Of a stretch of 64,000 bases of DNA, positions 16,861-25,901 are shown piece by piece (position 1 is the stretch's first letter; each line of letters starts with the position of its first letter). Location: NCBI GenBank assembly GCA_964589625.1, contig CAZPSH010000006.1, positions 62,001 to 126,000 of the forward strand, given 5' to 3'. Source of the DNA: JBFLVU01 sp964589625 (GTDB lineage: Bacteria; Acidobacteriota; UBA4820; DSQY01). The position numbers and the translations under genes were made by a program. The notes below the pieces were generated by a model, which saw only the letters and a program-made list of their open reading frames with translations, was not told the DNA's origin and searched no databases.

Positions 16861-17495
16861 CCTTGCGCGACGGATGGATACTCCTCATCTGCTACCTTGC
16901 CGGTTCCATCCCCTTCGGCCTGCTTCTCACCCGGTGGAGGGAAGGAGCGGACATCCGCACCCTGGGATCGGGCAACATCGGCGCCACGAACGTCCTCCGC
17001 ACCCAGGGGAAGGTCCTCGGGGCGCTGACCCTCGTCCTGGACTTCGCCAAGGCCGCCCTCTCGGTGTGGGCGGGCCACCGGTTCGGCTCCGCCCCCTTCG
17101 TGGGCGCCGCGGCGGGGACGGCGGCCGTGGTGGGCCACTGCTTCCCCGTCTATCTCAAATTCAGAGGGGGCAAGGGCATCGCTTCCGGGCTGGGGACCTT
17201 CCTCTTCATTGCGCCGACGGCCACCCTCGCCGCCTTCGCCGTCTTCGTGGCGGAGATCCTCCTCTTGCGGTACGTCTCCCTCGGCTCCGTGCTGGCCTGC
17301 CTGACGTTCAGCGGTACGATCCTGGGCCTCCACTACCTCCTCGACTGGTACCCGGCGGGCTCTGCCTGGATCGGAGCCGCCACGGGTCTACTCCTCATCA
17401 CCCGCCACCACTCCAACCTCCGCCGCCTTCTCGCCGGAACCGAACCTCGGGTTTGGGGCCCCGGGAGCCAATGCGGGGCGGGAGGCAAGCCGTGA
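16857..17495 (+). CDS. plsY: Acyl-phosphate:glycerol-3-phosphate acyltransferase
   Basis: This inner-membrane enzyme makes lysophosphatidic acid from acyl-phosphate and glycerol-3-phosphate. The 212 residues show the multi-pass pattern and the three conserved loops: AGSIPFGLLLTR, LGSGNIGATNVLR and FRGGKGIASGLG. A Cys/Gly-rich tail (about 195-212) extends beyond the usual end. It is translationally coupled to thpR (4 bases) and to gpsA (GTGA overlap), placing acceptor synthesis and acylation in one operon. Confidence 0.96.
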   Translation: MTLRDGWILLICYLAGSIPFGLLLTRWREGADIRTLGSGNIGATNVLRTQGKVLGALTLVLDFAKAALSVWAGHRFGSAPFVGAAAGTAAVVGHCFPVYLKFRGGKGIASGLGTFLFIAPTATLAAFAVFVAEILLLRYVSLGSVLACLTFSGTILGLHYLLDWYPAGSAWIGAATGLLLITRHHSNLRRLLAGTEPRVWGPGSQCGAGGKP

Positions 17496-18505
17496 GGGGC
17501 CCCGAAAGAACCGTCGTTTGGGGCGCAGGCGCCTGGGGCACGGCCCTGGCCCTCCACCTGCAGAGGGCGGGCGGCTCCGTGGCGCTCTGGGTATATGAGG
17601 AAGCCCAGTTCGCCTCCATGGTCGAGTGCAGGGAAAACCGCGACTTTCTTCCGGGGCACCTTCTCCCGGATTCCATCCGACTCTTCCACGACCTCCGCGA
17701 GGCCCCCGGGGACGCCGCGGCGTGGATCTCCGTTTCTCCCGCCCAGGCCACCCGGGCTCTCTGGCGGCAAATCGGGCCCCGGTGTGCTAGCGGGACCCTC
17801 GTGATTTCGGCCTCCAAGGGCATCGAGCGGGAGACGCTTCTGCCGGTCAGCGCCCTCATCGAGGAGCACCTGCCCCTCGCGGCGGGACCCGTGGTGGTCC
17901 TCTCCGGGCCGTCCTTCGCGGCAGGCCTCGCCCAGGGCGACCCAACCGCGGTGGTCCTCGCCTCGCCCGATCCTTCGGGCGCCGAGCGCGCCCAGCGACT
18001 CCTCTCCCACGCCCCCCTCAGGGGGTATGCCAGCACGGACCGGCCAGGGGTGGAGCTCGGCGGAGCCGTCAAGAACGTCATCGCCCTCGCCTGCGGTATG
18101 GCCTCGGGTCTTGGCTTCGGCCCGAACACGGTGGCCGCTCTCATCACCCGCGGCCTGAGGGAGATCGTCCGGCTGGGCGTCGCCATGGGCGCCGATCCCC
18201 ACACTTTCTCGGGCCTGTCCGGAGTGGGCGACCTGGTCCTCACCTGCACGGGCGGGGAGAGCCGGAACCGGACTGTGGGGTACCGGCTGGGAAGGGGCGA
18301 GCCCCTCGCCTCCATCCTGGGCTCCATGAAGGCCGTCGCCGAGGGCGTCCCGACGACCCGTTCGGTGGCCGAACTGGCCCGCCGCCACGGCGTCGAGATG
18401 CCCATCACCTTCGTCGTCGAGCGGATGCTCTACGAGGGCCTCCCTCCGGCCCAGGGCGTCCGGGAGCTCCTTTCCAGAGACCTCAAGCACGAGATGGCCA
18501 ACTGA
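17492..18505 (+). CDS. gpsA: NAD(P)-dependent glycerol-3-phosphate dehydrogenase
   Basis: It reduces dihydroxyacetone phosphate to sn-glycerol-3-phosphate for phospholipid synthesis. The GTG at 17492 overlaps the plsY stop, with GGGAGG upstream, giving 337 residues. The nucleotide loop is GAGAWGTALA (about 10-19). The catalytic Lys lies in GGAVKNVIALACG; the substrate-binding GLSGVGDLVLTCTG follows. The length is normal. PlsY uses its product directly. It is convergent with rsgA. Confidence 0.97.
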   Translation: MRGPERTVVWGAGAWGTALALHLQRAGGSVALWVYEEAQFASMVECRENRDFLPGHLLPDSIRLFHDLREAPGDAAAWISVSPAQATRALWRQIGPRCASGTLVISASKGIERETLLPVSALIEEHLPLAAGPVVVLSGPSFAAGLAQGDPTAVVLASPDPSGAERAQRLLSHAPLRGYASTDRPGVELGGAVKNVIALACGMASGLGFGPNTVAALITRGLREIVRLGVAMGADPHTFSGLSGVGDLVLTCTGGESRNRTVGYRLGRGEPLASILGSMKAVAEGVPTTRSVAELARRHGVEMPITFVVERMLYEGLPPAQGVRELLSRDLKHEMAN

Positions 18506-18564
18506 GGAGACGGACCGGGGGTACCGGCGGATTGGCACGCGCCGGGACCTCGTCGCGGGTTCCC

Positions 18565-19470
18565 TTATGGCCGTCCCTCCACCTCCGACAGCAAGGTCAA
18601 GTAGCTTTCGTACCGGGCCGGGTGGATCGACCCCGCCTCGGCGGCGCGTCGCACCGCGCACCGGGGCTCGACGAGGTGGCGGCAGTCCTGAAACCGGCAC
18701 GCCTCCCCGGCCGCGTGGATCTCCGGAAAAGCGCGCTCCAGTTCCCTCCAGCCCATTCCCGCCAGGCCGAACTCCCGGATTCCCGCGGTGTCCACCAGGA
18801 AGGTCCCGTCCGGCAGGCCGTGGGCATACGCGTTGGAGGTCGTGTGGCGGCCCTTTCCACGGGTGGGATCCACCTCCCCCACGGTGCGGTCGAGCCCGGG
18901 CGCCACGCGGTTCACGAGCGTCGTCTTCCCCACTCCCGAGTGACCGAGGAGAAGAGCCCAGCGCCCGCGGATCGCGGCGATGAACTCGTCCACCCCGTCC
19001 CCCCTCTTGGCGCACAGGAGAAAGATACGGAACCCGAGCTCCTCGTAGGGGCTCAGCGTCCTCTTGACCTCCCGGGGCGAAAGAAGATCCATCTTGTTCA
19101 CGAGGATGGCCGCGGAAACCCCGATGCGGGAACATTCCACGAGGGTCCGGTCCAACAGGCCCGTGTTGAGGCCGGGATTCGGGGCAAGCATCACCGCCAG
19201 GACGTCCACGTTGGCGGCGATGACCTGTTCGGCGCCCGAGAAGGAGAGCCTCCTCGACACGGCGTTGGCCCTTTCCTCCACGGCCTCGATGAGGGCGGTG
19301 CCATCCTCTTGGGGCCTGAGCCGGACCCGGTCCCCGATGGCCACGAGGTTCTTGGCGCGGTTTCGCGAGAGGGCCAGCCGGCCCCCGGGGAAGGCCTGAA
19401 CGGTCCTCTCCCCGTCCCAGACTCGGTGGAACTTGCCGTAGGTCTCCACCACCCTCCCGCTCTGTTGCAC
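18565..19470 (-). CDS. rsgA: Ribosome small-subunit-dependent GTPase
   Basis: RsgA checks late 30S assembly. The 301 residues show an N-terminal OB fold, a circularly permuted GTPase (NKMDLL for G4 precedes GHSGVGKTTLVN for G1, then DTAGIREF for G3) and the C-terminal zinc knuckle CRFQDCRHLVEPRC. I start at GTG 19470, which has GGAGG 5 bases upstream. The in-frame ATG at 19500 would lie upstream of the promoter -10 TATAGT (19491-19486), whose expected transcript begins almost at the ribosome-binding site. Confidence 0.95.
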   Translation of the reverse strand: MQQSGRVVETYGKFHRVWDGERTVQAFPGGRLALSRNRAKNLVAIGDRVRLRPQEDGTALIEAVEERANAVSRRLSFSGAEQVIAANVDVLAVMLAPNPGLNTGLLDRTLVECSRIGVSAAILVNKMDLLSPREVKRTLSPYEELGFRIFLLCAKRGDGVDEFIAAIRGRWALLLGHSGVGKTTLVNRVAPGLDRTVGEVDPTRGKGRHTTSNAYAHGLPDGTFLVDTAGIREFGLAGMGWRELERAFPEIHAAGEACRFQDCRHLVEPRCAVRRAAEAGSIHPARYESYLTLLSEVEGRP

Positions 19471-19485
19471 CCTCGCCTCCACGGC

Positions 19486-19491
19486 ACTATA
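19486..19491 (-). promoter_or_regulatory. -10 element (TATAGT) for rsgA
   Basis: It is read on the minus strand in the short divergent gap between rsgA and nfnA. A leader of about 9 bases starting with GGAGG is predicted for GTG 19470. No good -35 is seen. Confidence 0.4.
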
Positions 19492-19567
19492 ATGCCACAC
19501 CCAAGTTCCCGTGGGGGTTTCACGACGACTTCCGCCGAACCGTCACTCTCGTAGCGAAGGGGCTGCC

Positions 19568-20422
19568 ATGTATTTGATCACGAAGAAGAAGGTGCTCGCC
19601 ACCGGGGTCGTGGAGATGGACATCCTCGCCCCCCGCATCGCCAAGGCCCACAAGCCGGGCCAGTTCCTCATGGTGATGAACGACGAGAATTCGGAGCGCA
19701 TCCCCCTCACCATCGCCGATTCGAACCCAGAAACCGGCGAAGTGACCATCGTCTTCCTGGAGGTGGGCCGGTCCACCATCGACCTGGGCCAGAACTACAA
19801 GGAGGGCGACAGCCTCTTCGCCGTCCTCGGTCCCCTGGGCACTCCCACCCACATCGAAGCCTACGGCGACGTGGTGGTCGTCGGAGGGGGCCTCGGCGTG
19901 GCGCCCATCTACCCCATCTGCAAGGGCATGCGGGCGGCGGGGAACCGGGTCACGACGATCATCGGCTACCGGCGGAAGGACCTCATGTTCTGGAAGGATC
20001 GGCTCGCGAGCGCCTCGGACGAGCTCGTCGTCACGACGGACGACGGCTCCTTCGGGATGAAGGGCTTCGTGACCACCGCGCTCCAGAAGCTCCACGACGA
20101 GGGGAGGAAGATGGACCGCATCGTGGCCATCGGCCCGCCCATCATGATGCGGGTCGTGGCCGACCTGACGCGTGCCTGGGGCGTTCCCACGGTGGTCTCC
20201 CTCAACACGATCATGATCGACGGCACGGGGATGTGCGGCGGGTGCCGAATCTCCGTTGGGGACGAGACCAAGTTCGTCTGCGTGGACGGGCCTGACTTTG
20301 ACGGCCACAAGGTGGATTGGGACCTCATGTTCAGCCGAATGAAGGTCTATGTGGACGAGGAGCACCGCGCCGTGGCCGCGAGCCCGTCCTGCAAACTGTA
20401 CCTCGAAACTCTGAAGCGCTGA
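19568..20422 (+). CDS. nfnA: NADH-dependent ferredoxin:NADP+ oxidoreductase, small subunit
   Basis: The 284 residues form a ferredoxin-NADP reductase-type FAD/NAD module (HKPGQFLMVM, ERIPLTIAD, GGGLGVAPIYPI) ending in a 2Fe-2S binding tail (MCGGCRISVGDETKFVC). NfnA/NfnB couples NADH and reduced ferredoxin to NADP+ reduction by flavin-based electron bifurcation. Close homologues are also annotated as sulfide dehydrogenase or glutamate synthase-associated subunit, so the activity is not proved. The ATG at 19568 has AAGGGG upstream. nfnB starts 10 bases downstream. Confidence 0.85.
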   Translation: MYLITKKKVLATGVVEMDILAPRIAKAHKPGQFLMVMNDENSERIPLTIADSNPETGEVTIVFLEVGRSTIDLGQNYKEGDSLFAVLGPLGTPTHIEAYGDVVVVGGGLGVAPIYPICKGMRAAGNRVTTIIGYRRKDLMFWKDRLASASDELVVTTDDGSFGMKGFVTTALQKLHDEGRKMDRIVAIGPPIMMRVVADLTRAWGVPTVVSLNTIMIDGTGMCGGCRISVGDETKFVCVDGPDFDGHKVDWDLMFSRMKVYVDEEHRAVAASPSCKLYLETLKR

Positions 20423-20432
20423 GGGGGAGCAC

Positions 20433-21911
20433 ATGGCCGAGACCGTGGACATCGCCGCCCTGGGCGGAGTCAAGGAAGGGGAGAAGAAGCGGCCCCGCTC
20501 CAAGGAACCCCGCCGCGAGATCGCCTGCCAGACCGTGGAGGCGAGGATTCGGAACTATGAGGAGGTAGCCCTCGGCTACTCCGAAGCCGACGCCGTTTAC
20601 GAGGCCATGCGGTGCCTCGAATGCCCCAAGCCGCGGTGCGTCGTGGCGTGCCCCGTGCACATCGACATCCCCACCTTCATCGGCCTCATCAGCCGGGGGA
20701 AGTTCTCCGAGGCCGCGGAGGACATACGGAAGTACAACAACCTTCCCGCCGTGTGCGGTCGCGTCTGCCCCCAGGAGAACCTCTGCGAGGCCGCCTGCAT
20801 CATCAACGACACCAACAAGGGCAACCCCATCGCCATCGGGCGGCTCGAGCGCTTCTCCGCCGACTGGCAGTTCGGCCACACGGAGCGCCGCGACGTGCGC
20901 AAACAGCCCGCCACGGGCTTCAAGGTGGCCGTCCTGGGAAGCGGCCCTGCGGGCCTTTCCTGTTCGGCGGACCTCGCCAAGATGGGCCACACCGTCCACC
21001 TCTTCGAGGCCCTCCACAAACCCGGCGGCGTCCTCATGTACGGCATCCCCGAGTTCCGCCTTCCGAAGGCCATCGTCCAGAAGGAAGTGGAGTACGTGGA
21101 GTCCCTGGGCGTGAAGATCGAGTGCAACGTGGTCGTGGGGCGGACCATGCCCGTCCAGGAAGTGCTGGACGAGTTCGACGCCGTATTCGTGGCCACGGGG
21201 GCGGGCTACCCCAACATGATGAACATCCCCGGGGAGAACTTGAACGGGGTCTACTCGGCCAACGAGTTCCTGACCCGCGTCAACCTGATGCGGGCCTGGA
21301 GCCACCCCGACGCCGGAACCCCCGTCAAGAAGCCGAAGCGCGCCGTGGTGGTGGGCGCCGGATTCACGGCCTTCGACGTGGTGCGGATCAGCCTCCGCCT
21401 GGGCGCGGAGGAGGCGCAGATCGTCTACCGGCGGACGCGGGAGGAGATGCCCGGCCGCGGCGAGGAGATCGAGCACGCCGAGGAGGAGGGCGCCGTCTTC
21501 ACCCTGCTCTCCGCGCCCGTCCGCTACATCGGCGACGAGAAGGGCTTCGTCAAGGCGGTGGAGGTCCAGCGCATGCAGTTGGGAGAGCCCGACGCATCCG
21601 GCCGCCGGCGCCCCGTCCCCATCCCCGGCAGCAACTACATCATCGACTGCGACCTCGTGGTGGTGGCCATCGGCCAGACGCCCAACGTGCTCATCCCGTC
21701 GAGCCTCCAGGGACTCGCCACCAAGTGGGGCTCCGTCATCAAGGTGAACCGGGAGACCTACATGACCACGGTGCCCAAGGTCTTCGCGGGAGGCGACGCC
21801 ATCACCGGCGCGGCCACGGTCATTCTCGCCACCCGCGCGGGCCGCGAGGCGGCGCGGTCCATCGACGCTTACGTGCGCGATCCGTTCCGCGCCTGGCACG
21901 CGCCCGCGTGA
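20433..21911 (+). CDS. nfnB: NADH-dependent ferredoxin:NADP+ oxidoreductase, large subunit (GltD-like)
   Basis: The 492-residue flavoprotein has an N-terminal pair of Cys clusters for 4Fe-4S (RCLECPKPRCVVACPVHIDIP, then CGRVCPQENLCEAACI). Two dinucleotide sites follow (AVLGSGPAGLSCSADLA for FAD; VVVGAGFTAFDVVR for NAD(P)) and the C-terminal GGDAITGAATVILATRAGREAA. The fold equals the small subunit of glutamate synthase. Its position directly after nfnA supports NfnB rather than GltD, because no GltB large subunit is nearby. The downstream GXGXG gene is an unexpected third partner. Confidence 0.87.
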   Translation: MAETVDIAALGGVKEGEKKRPRSKEPRREIACQTVEARIRNYEEVALGYSEADAVYEAMRCLECPKPRCVVACPVHIDIPTFIGLISRGKFSEAAEDIRKYNNLPAVCGRVCPQENLCEAACIINDTNKGNPIAIGRLERFSADWQFGHTERRDVRKQPATGFKVAVLGSGPAGLSCSADLAKMGHTVHLFEALHKPGGVLMYGIPEFRLPKAIVQKEVEYVESLGVKIECNVVVGRTMPVQEVLDEFDAVFVATGAGYPNMMNIPGENLNGVYSANEFLTRVNLMRAWSHPDAGTPVKKPKRAVVVGAGFTAFDVVRISLRLGAEEAQIVYRRTREEMPGRGEEIEHAEEEGAVFTLLSAPVRYIGDEKGFVKAVEVQRMQLGEPDASGRRRPVPIPGSNYIIDCDLVVVAIGQTPNVLIPSSLQGLATKWGSVIKVNRETYMTTVPKVFAGGDAITGAATVILATRAGREAARSIDAYVRDPFRAWHAPA

Positions 21912-21930
21912 TCCGGAGGAGGGGGATACC

Positions 21931-22713
21931 ATGTCGATCCGAGACGTTTTCGTCGCGTACCTGAACAGCCCCTTCGCCGAAAGCCTCGCCAAGGATTTCG
22001 AGGGCGCCAAGGCCGCCCTCCCCCCGGGCGGGGCCGCCGCGGCCTCCCTCCAGGAGGTGCTCCTCGCCGTGGCGCCGGAGGGAGACCACCCCGCCTTCAC
22101 CCGCAAGTGCGGGCTCTTCCTCTCCGCCGTCTTCCAGACCCTCGAGTCGGACCAAACCCTGGACCTCTCCCCCCTGGCCGGGGCCCGCCTCGTCGGTCTC
22201 GGCACCGGCTTGAGGCGCTTCGATCTTGCGGTCAAGGGCGACCTCGGGGACTACGCGGGCGCCTACATGGAATCCGGCACCCTCACCGTCGCGGGCGACG
22301 TGGCGGACTACGCGGGAATGGGGATGCGGGGCGGCGACCTCGTCATCAAGGGCCTGGCGGAGAACCACCTGGGCCATTCCATGACGGGGGGGAGGATCCT
22401 CGTGGAGCGCAACGCCCACGATTTCGCGGGCAACCGCATGGTGGGCGGCCAGATCATCATCCGGGGAAACGCCGGGTACTCCACGGGGTACCGCATGGGC
22501 GGGGGGACCCTGGAGGTCCGGGATCTCACGTGGGACCAAGCCGGCGAAGAGATGGTGGGAGGGCGCGTCCAAATCGGCGGGCACATCGGCCGCGAACTCG
22601 GCCTCGCCATGGCGGGGGGCGAAATCGCCCTCTCCGAATCCCACAAGGACACCCCGAGGACCAAGGCCCAGGGCGGGCGCCTGTCGGTCATCGCCAAGGG
22701 AAAGAAGGGATAG
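21931..22713 (+). CDS. Stand-alone GXGXG beta-helix protein
   Basis: The 260-residue protein has a helical N-part (about 1-85) and then a right-handed beta-helix built of G-x-x-G-x-G-type turns (GDYAGAYMESGTLTVAGDVADYAGMGMRGG and so on). This is the fold of the C-terminal domain of glutamate synthase large subunit and of FwdC/FmdC. It lacks the amidotransferase and FMN domains. The ATG at 21931 is preceded by GGAGGAGGGGG. It follows nfnB by 19 bases, so co-transcription is likely. It may be a scaffold for the GltD-like NfnB; that is inference. Confidence 0.8.
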   Translation: MSIRDVFVAYLNSPFAESLAKDFEGAKAALPPGGAAAASLQEVLLAVAPEGDHPAFTRKCGLFLSAVFQTLESDQTLDLSPLAGARLVGLGTGLRRFDLAVKGDLGDYAGAYMESGTLTVAGDVADYAGMGMRGGDLVIKGLAENHLGHSMTGGRILVERNAHDFAGNRMVGGQIIIRGNAGYSTGYRMGGGTLEVRDLTWDQAGEEMVGGRVQIGGHIGRELGLAMAGGEIALSESHKDTPRTKAQGGRLSVIAKGKKG

Positions 22714-22786
22714 CCCCGCGCCGGAGGCACGGGAAGAAGGCTGCACGGCCTCCGCACGCCCTCGCCGCGGCGCATCCCCCTCCGGC

Positions 22787-22802
22787 TGGCACTTGCCTTG
22801 CT
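22787..22802 (+). promoter_or_regulatory. Sigma-54 promoter of the NtrC-family regulator gene
   Basis: TGGCAC-N5-TTGC-T matches the -24/-12 consensus exactly. The expected start is about 22813, leaving a leader of about 24 bases before ATG 22837. A possible extended -10, TGGTACTCT (22807-22815), overlaps the start region, so dual control is possible. Confidence 0.8.
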
Positions 22803-22836
22803 TGGCTGGTACTCTAGGCACGGTGAGTATGCCACA

Positions 22837-24267
22837 ATGACACGAAGCACCATTCTGATCCTCGAAGACGAAGCGGAGAACCTCCGGAGCCTGACCCGCG
22901 CCCTGGAAAAGGTCGGATTTCGGGTGGCGGGGTACCAGGATCCCATTCAAGGTCTGCGCCATCTCCAGGAGCAGGGCGGAGTGGATCTCGTCCTCACGGA
23001 CCTCCGCATGCCCGGCATGGACGGCATGGAGGTGCTCAAGCGGGTCAAGCAGGCGGAACCCACCCTGCCCGTCCTGCTCATCACGGCCTTCGGCTCCGTG
23101 GAGTCCGCCGTGGAGGCCATGAAAGTGGGCGCCGACGACTACCTGGCCAAGCCCGTGGACCTCTACGAGCTGCGCCGCCGGGTCCAGGCCCTGGTGGAAC
23201 GGCGGCGCCTGAGCGTGGAGGTGGACGAGCTCAAGGCCCGGCTGGACGAGCGATTCGGGTTCGAGAACATCGTCGGGTCCTCTCCCCCCATGCGCGAGCT
23301 CTTCGACCAGATCCGCATGGTGGCCCCCACCCGCGCCACGGTCCTCATCCGGGGAGAATCGGGCACGGGGAAGGAGCTCATCGCAAACGCCATCCACCAG
23401 AACTCGGACCGCAAGCGGGGACGGTTCCTTCCCATCAACTGCGCGGCCATTCCCGCCACCCTCATGGAGAGCGAACTCTTCGGCCACGAGAAGGGCTCCT
23501 TCACCGGGGCCGACCGGGCACACCCCGGGAAGTTCGAACAGGCCCACGGCGGGACCCTGTTCCTCGACGAGATCGGAGAACTCAGCCTGGACCTCCAGGC
23601 CAAGCTCCTGCGCGTGCTCGAAGAGAAGACGGTGACCCGCGTCGGCGGAACCCAGGGCATCCCGGTGGACGCCCGCATCCTCACGGCCACGAACCGCGAC
23701 CTCCACCGCTTGGCGGCGGAGGGGCGCTTCCGGGAGGACCTGCTCTACCGGTTGAAGGTGGTGGAACTGCGGATCCCCCCGCTGCGTGAGCGCGGCGAGG
23801 ACATCCCCCGCCTGGCGCACACCTTCGTGGCCCAACTGGCCCGAGAATACGGCAAGCCCATCGCGGGGATCTCCCCGGAGGTCCTCCAGGCGCTGTCGGC
23901 CTTTCCCTGGCCCGGGAACGTACGGGAGCTGAAGAACGTTATAGAGCGCATGGTTATTTTTTGCAGCGACACGGAACTTCGGGAATCCCACCTGCCCTCC
24001 GAATTGCGTTTCCACGGGGGACCGCTCCTCCCCGCCCCTTCTGAGGCTCCGGTGCTCCCCACCGAGCATCGAGCCCCCCCGGCTCGCGACGTTCAGCCCC
24101 TGGACCTCCTCGAGAGGGACGCCATCCTCGATACCTTGAAGAAGACCGGAGGGAACAAGACCCAGACCGCCCGGCTCCTCGGAATCGGTCTGCGGACCCT
24201 CCATCGCAAGCTGAAAATCTACCGATACGACGACCCCGAGTCCGATCAGGAAAGGAGTTCCGTATGA
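22837..24267 (+). CDS. NtrC-family sigma-54-dependent response regulator
   Basis: The 476 residues comprise a receiver domain (about 1-120; phospho-acceptor Asp in VLTDLRMPG, Lys in LAKPVD), an AAA+ activator domain (about 145-375: Walker A GESGTGKE, sigma-54 loop GSFTGA, LFLDEIGEL, FPWPGNVREL) and a Fis-type helix-turn-helix (GGNKTQTARLLGIGLRTLHRKL). GSFTGA replaces the commoner GAFTGA, a tolerated variant. No histidine kinase is adjacent, so the input is unknown. A sigma-54 promoter in front suggests autoregulation, and the stop overlaps htrA by 4 bases, tying the regulator to envelope protein quality control. Confidence 0.96.
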   Translation: MTRSTILILEDEAENLRSLTRALEKVGFRVAGYQDPIQGLRHLQEQGGVDLVLTDLRMPGMDGMEVLKRVKQAEPTLPVLLITAFGSVESAVEAMKVGADDYLAKPVDLYELRRRVQALVERRRLSVEVDELKARLDERFGFENIVGSSPPMRELFDQIRMVAPTRATVLIRGESGTGKELIANAIHQNSDRKRGRFLPINCAAIPATLMESELFGHEKGSFTGADRAHPGKFEQAHGGTLFLDEIGELSLDLQAKLLRVLEEKTVTRVGGTQGIPVDARILTATNRDLHRLAAEGRFREDLLYRLKVVELRIPPLRERGEDIPRLAHTFVAQLAREYGKPIAGISPEVLQALSAFPWPGNVRELKNVIERMVIFCSDTELRESHLPSELRFHGGPLLPAPSEAPVLPTEHRAPPARDVQPLDLLERDAILDTLKKTGGNKTQTARLLGIGLRTLHRKLKIYRYDDPESDQERSSV

Positions 24268-25802
24268 AGACCGTCAAGACCCTCATGCTGGTGACGCTGG
24301 GGACCCTCCTGGTGCTGGTGGGTTTCGGCATCGCGCAGATGAGCGGCGTGAGCACGTCCACGGCCCGCGCCATCACGGCCTCGCCCGCCGCCTCCGCGTC
24401 GGCCCCCCAGGTTTCGCCCCCAATGGGCCTCCCCAGCTTTTCGGAGGTCGCGGAGCGGGTCAACCCCGCCGTCGTGGGGATCACCGCCTTGAGCGTTCAG
24501 GACGGCAAGGGGCCGTCCTCGTCCGGGGACCCGGACGATCCCCAGGACCCCTTCGGAAACCCCTTCGAATTCTTCTTCGGCCGCCCTCACCCTCCTATTC
24601 CACGGGGCACTCCGCCCGTGGAAGAAGCGGGGGGCAGCGGGTTCATCATCAGCCCGGACGGGTACATCCTGACGAACAACCACGTGATCGAAGGGGCCAG
24701 CAAGGTGAGGGTCACGCTGGATGAAACCATGAACTACGACGCCAAGGTCGTGGGCCAGGACAAGGAGACGGACGTCGCCCTTTTGAAGATCGAGGCCTCC
24801 GGCCTTCCGACTCTGCCCCTGGGGGACTCGAACGCGGTTCGGCCGGGGGACTGGGTCATGGCCGTGGGCAACCCGCTGATGTACAGCCACACCGTCACGG
24901 TGGGCGTGATCTCCGCCAAGGGCCGCCGGATTTCCTCGAGCTCGCTCGACGACTTCCTTCAGACCGACGCCGCCATCAACTTCGGCAACTCCGGCGGCCC
25001 CCTCGTGAACATCCGCGGGGAGGCCGTGGGGATCAACACCGCCATCACGAGGAGCGACTTCCGCGGCCGCACCGTGGAGGGGATCGGCTTCGCCATTCCC
25101 ATCAACCTCGTCAAGGCCCAGCTCGACCAGCTCAAGACCAAGGGCAAGGTGGAGCGCGGCTACCTCGGGGTGCGCGTCGGCCCCGTGGACCAGGACGCGC
25201 GGGATTACTACCAGAAGACCTACAGGCAGGAACTGAAGGGCGGCGCCCTCGTCCAAAGCGTGGACGAAAACACGCCGGCGGCCAAGGGCGGCCTCAGGAA
25301 GGGCGACATCATCGTGGGCGTGGAGGGCTCGGACATCAAGGACAGCCGGCAGCTCCCCCACAAGATCGCCGCGTTCCCGCCGGGCCGGACCGTGAACCTG
25401 GAGGTGCTGCGCGAGGGCTCGCGCAAGACGCTCAAGGTCACCCTCGGCGACCGGGCGAAGGGTCTCGAGGGAGAAGAAGAATCCGCCTCCCCCGGCCAGG
25501 AGAAGGAAAGCCAGGATGCCCTGGGAATCACGGTCCAGAACCTCACGCCCCAAAACCGCTCCATGTACCGGCTCCCCCAGGACGCGGAGGGTGTCGTGAT
25601 CACGGCCGTGGACCCGAAATCCAACGCGTACACCAAGGGGCTTCGCGAGGGCATGGTCGTCTCCGAGGTAAACGGACGGACCGTGTCCAGCGTCAAGGAC
25701 TACCGGGCGGCCGCGGCGGAGGTGAGGCCCGGTGATCCGGTGAGTCTCTATGTCATCGACGGGCGAGGCGGTGGAATCTACTTCTACTTCCGGGCCGGCT
25801 GA
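24264..25802 (+). CDS. htrA: Periplasmic serine protease HtrA/DegP family
   Basis: The 512-residue protein has an N-terminal signal or anchor segment (about 4-25) and a trypsin-like domain with the triad His (LTNNHVI), Asp (KETDVALLK) and Ser (NFGNSGGPL). Two PDZ domains follow (about 300-385 and 415-505). A Pro-rich linker (about 90-115) precedes the protease. DegP-type enzymes degrade or refold misfolded envelope proteins. Translational coupling to the response-regulator gene suggests stress-induced expression. A strong terminator lies 23 bases after the stop. Confidence 0.96.
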   Translation: MKTVKTLMLVTLGTLLVLVGFGIAQMSGVSTSTARAITASPAASASAPQVSPPMGLPSFSEVAERVNPAVVGITALSVQDGKGPSSSGDPDDPQDPFGNPFEFFFGRPHPPIPRGTPPVEEAGGSGFIISPDGYILTNNHVIEGASKVRVTLDETMNYDAKVVGQDKETDVALLKIEASGLPTLPLGDSNAVRPGDWVMAVGNPLMYSHTVTVGVISAKGRRISSSSLDDFLQTDAAINFGNSGGPLVNIRGEAVGINTAITRSDFRGRTVEGIGFAIPINLVKAQLDQLKTKGKVERGYLGVRVGPVDQDARDYYQKTYRQELKGGALVQSVDENTPAAKGGLRKGDIIVGVEGSDIKDSRQLPHKIAAFPPGRTVNLEVLREGSRKTLKVTLGDRAKGLEGEEESASPGQEKESQDALGITVQNLTPQNRSMYRLPQDAEGVVITAVDPKSNAYTKGLREGMVVSEVNGRTVSSVKDYRAAAAEVRPGDPVSLYVIDGRGGGIYFYFRAG

Positions 25803-25824
25803 GCCCTGTCCGAACCATGCCAAA

Positions 25825-25853
25825 GGGGCGCGCCAGTTTGGCGCGCCCCTTTT
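25825..25853 (+). terminator. Intrinsic terminator after htrA
   Basis: A perfect 10-base-pair stem (GGGGCGCGCC / GGCGCGCCCC) with loop AGTTT, followed by TTTT. Confidence 0.9.
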
Positions 25854-25901
25854 CCGTTCGGGGCGGCCATTTGCTTCCTCCGAGACACATCCCTTCGAGG
25901 A

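Noticed and set aside
18531..18550. TTGGCACG in the gpsA-rsgA gap as a sigma-54 promoter
   Set aside because: No TTGC at the right spacing, and the two genes converge there, so no promoter is needed.
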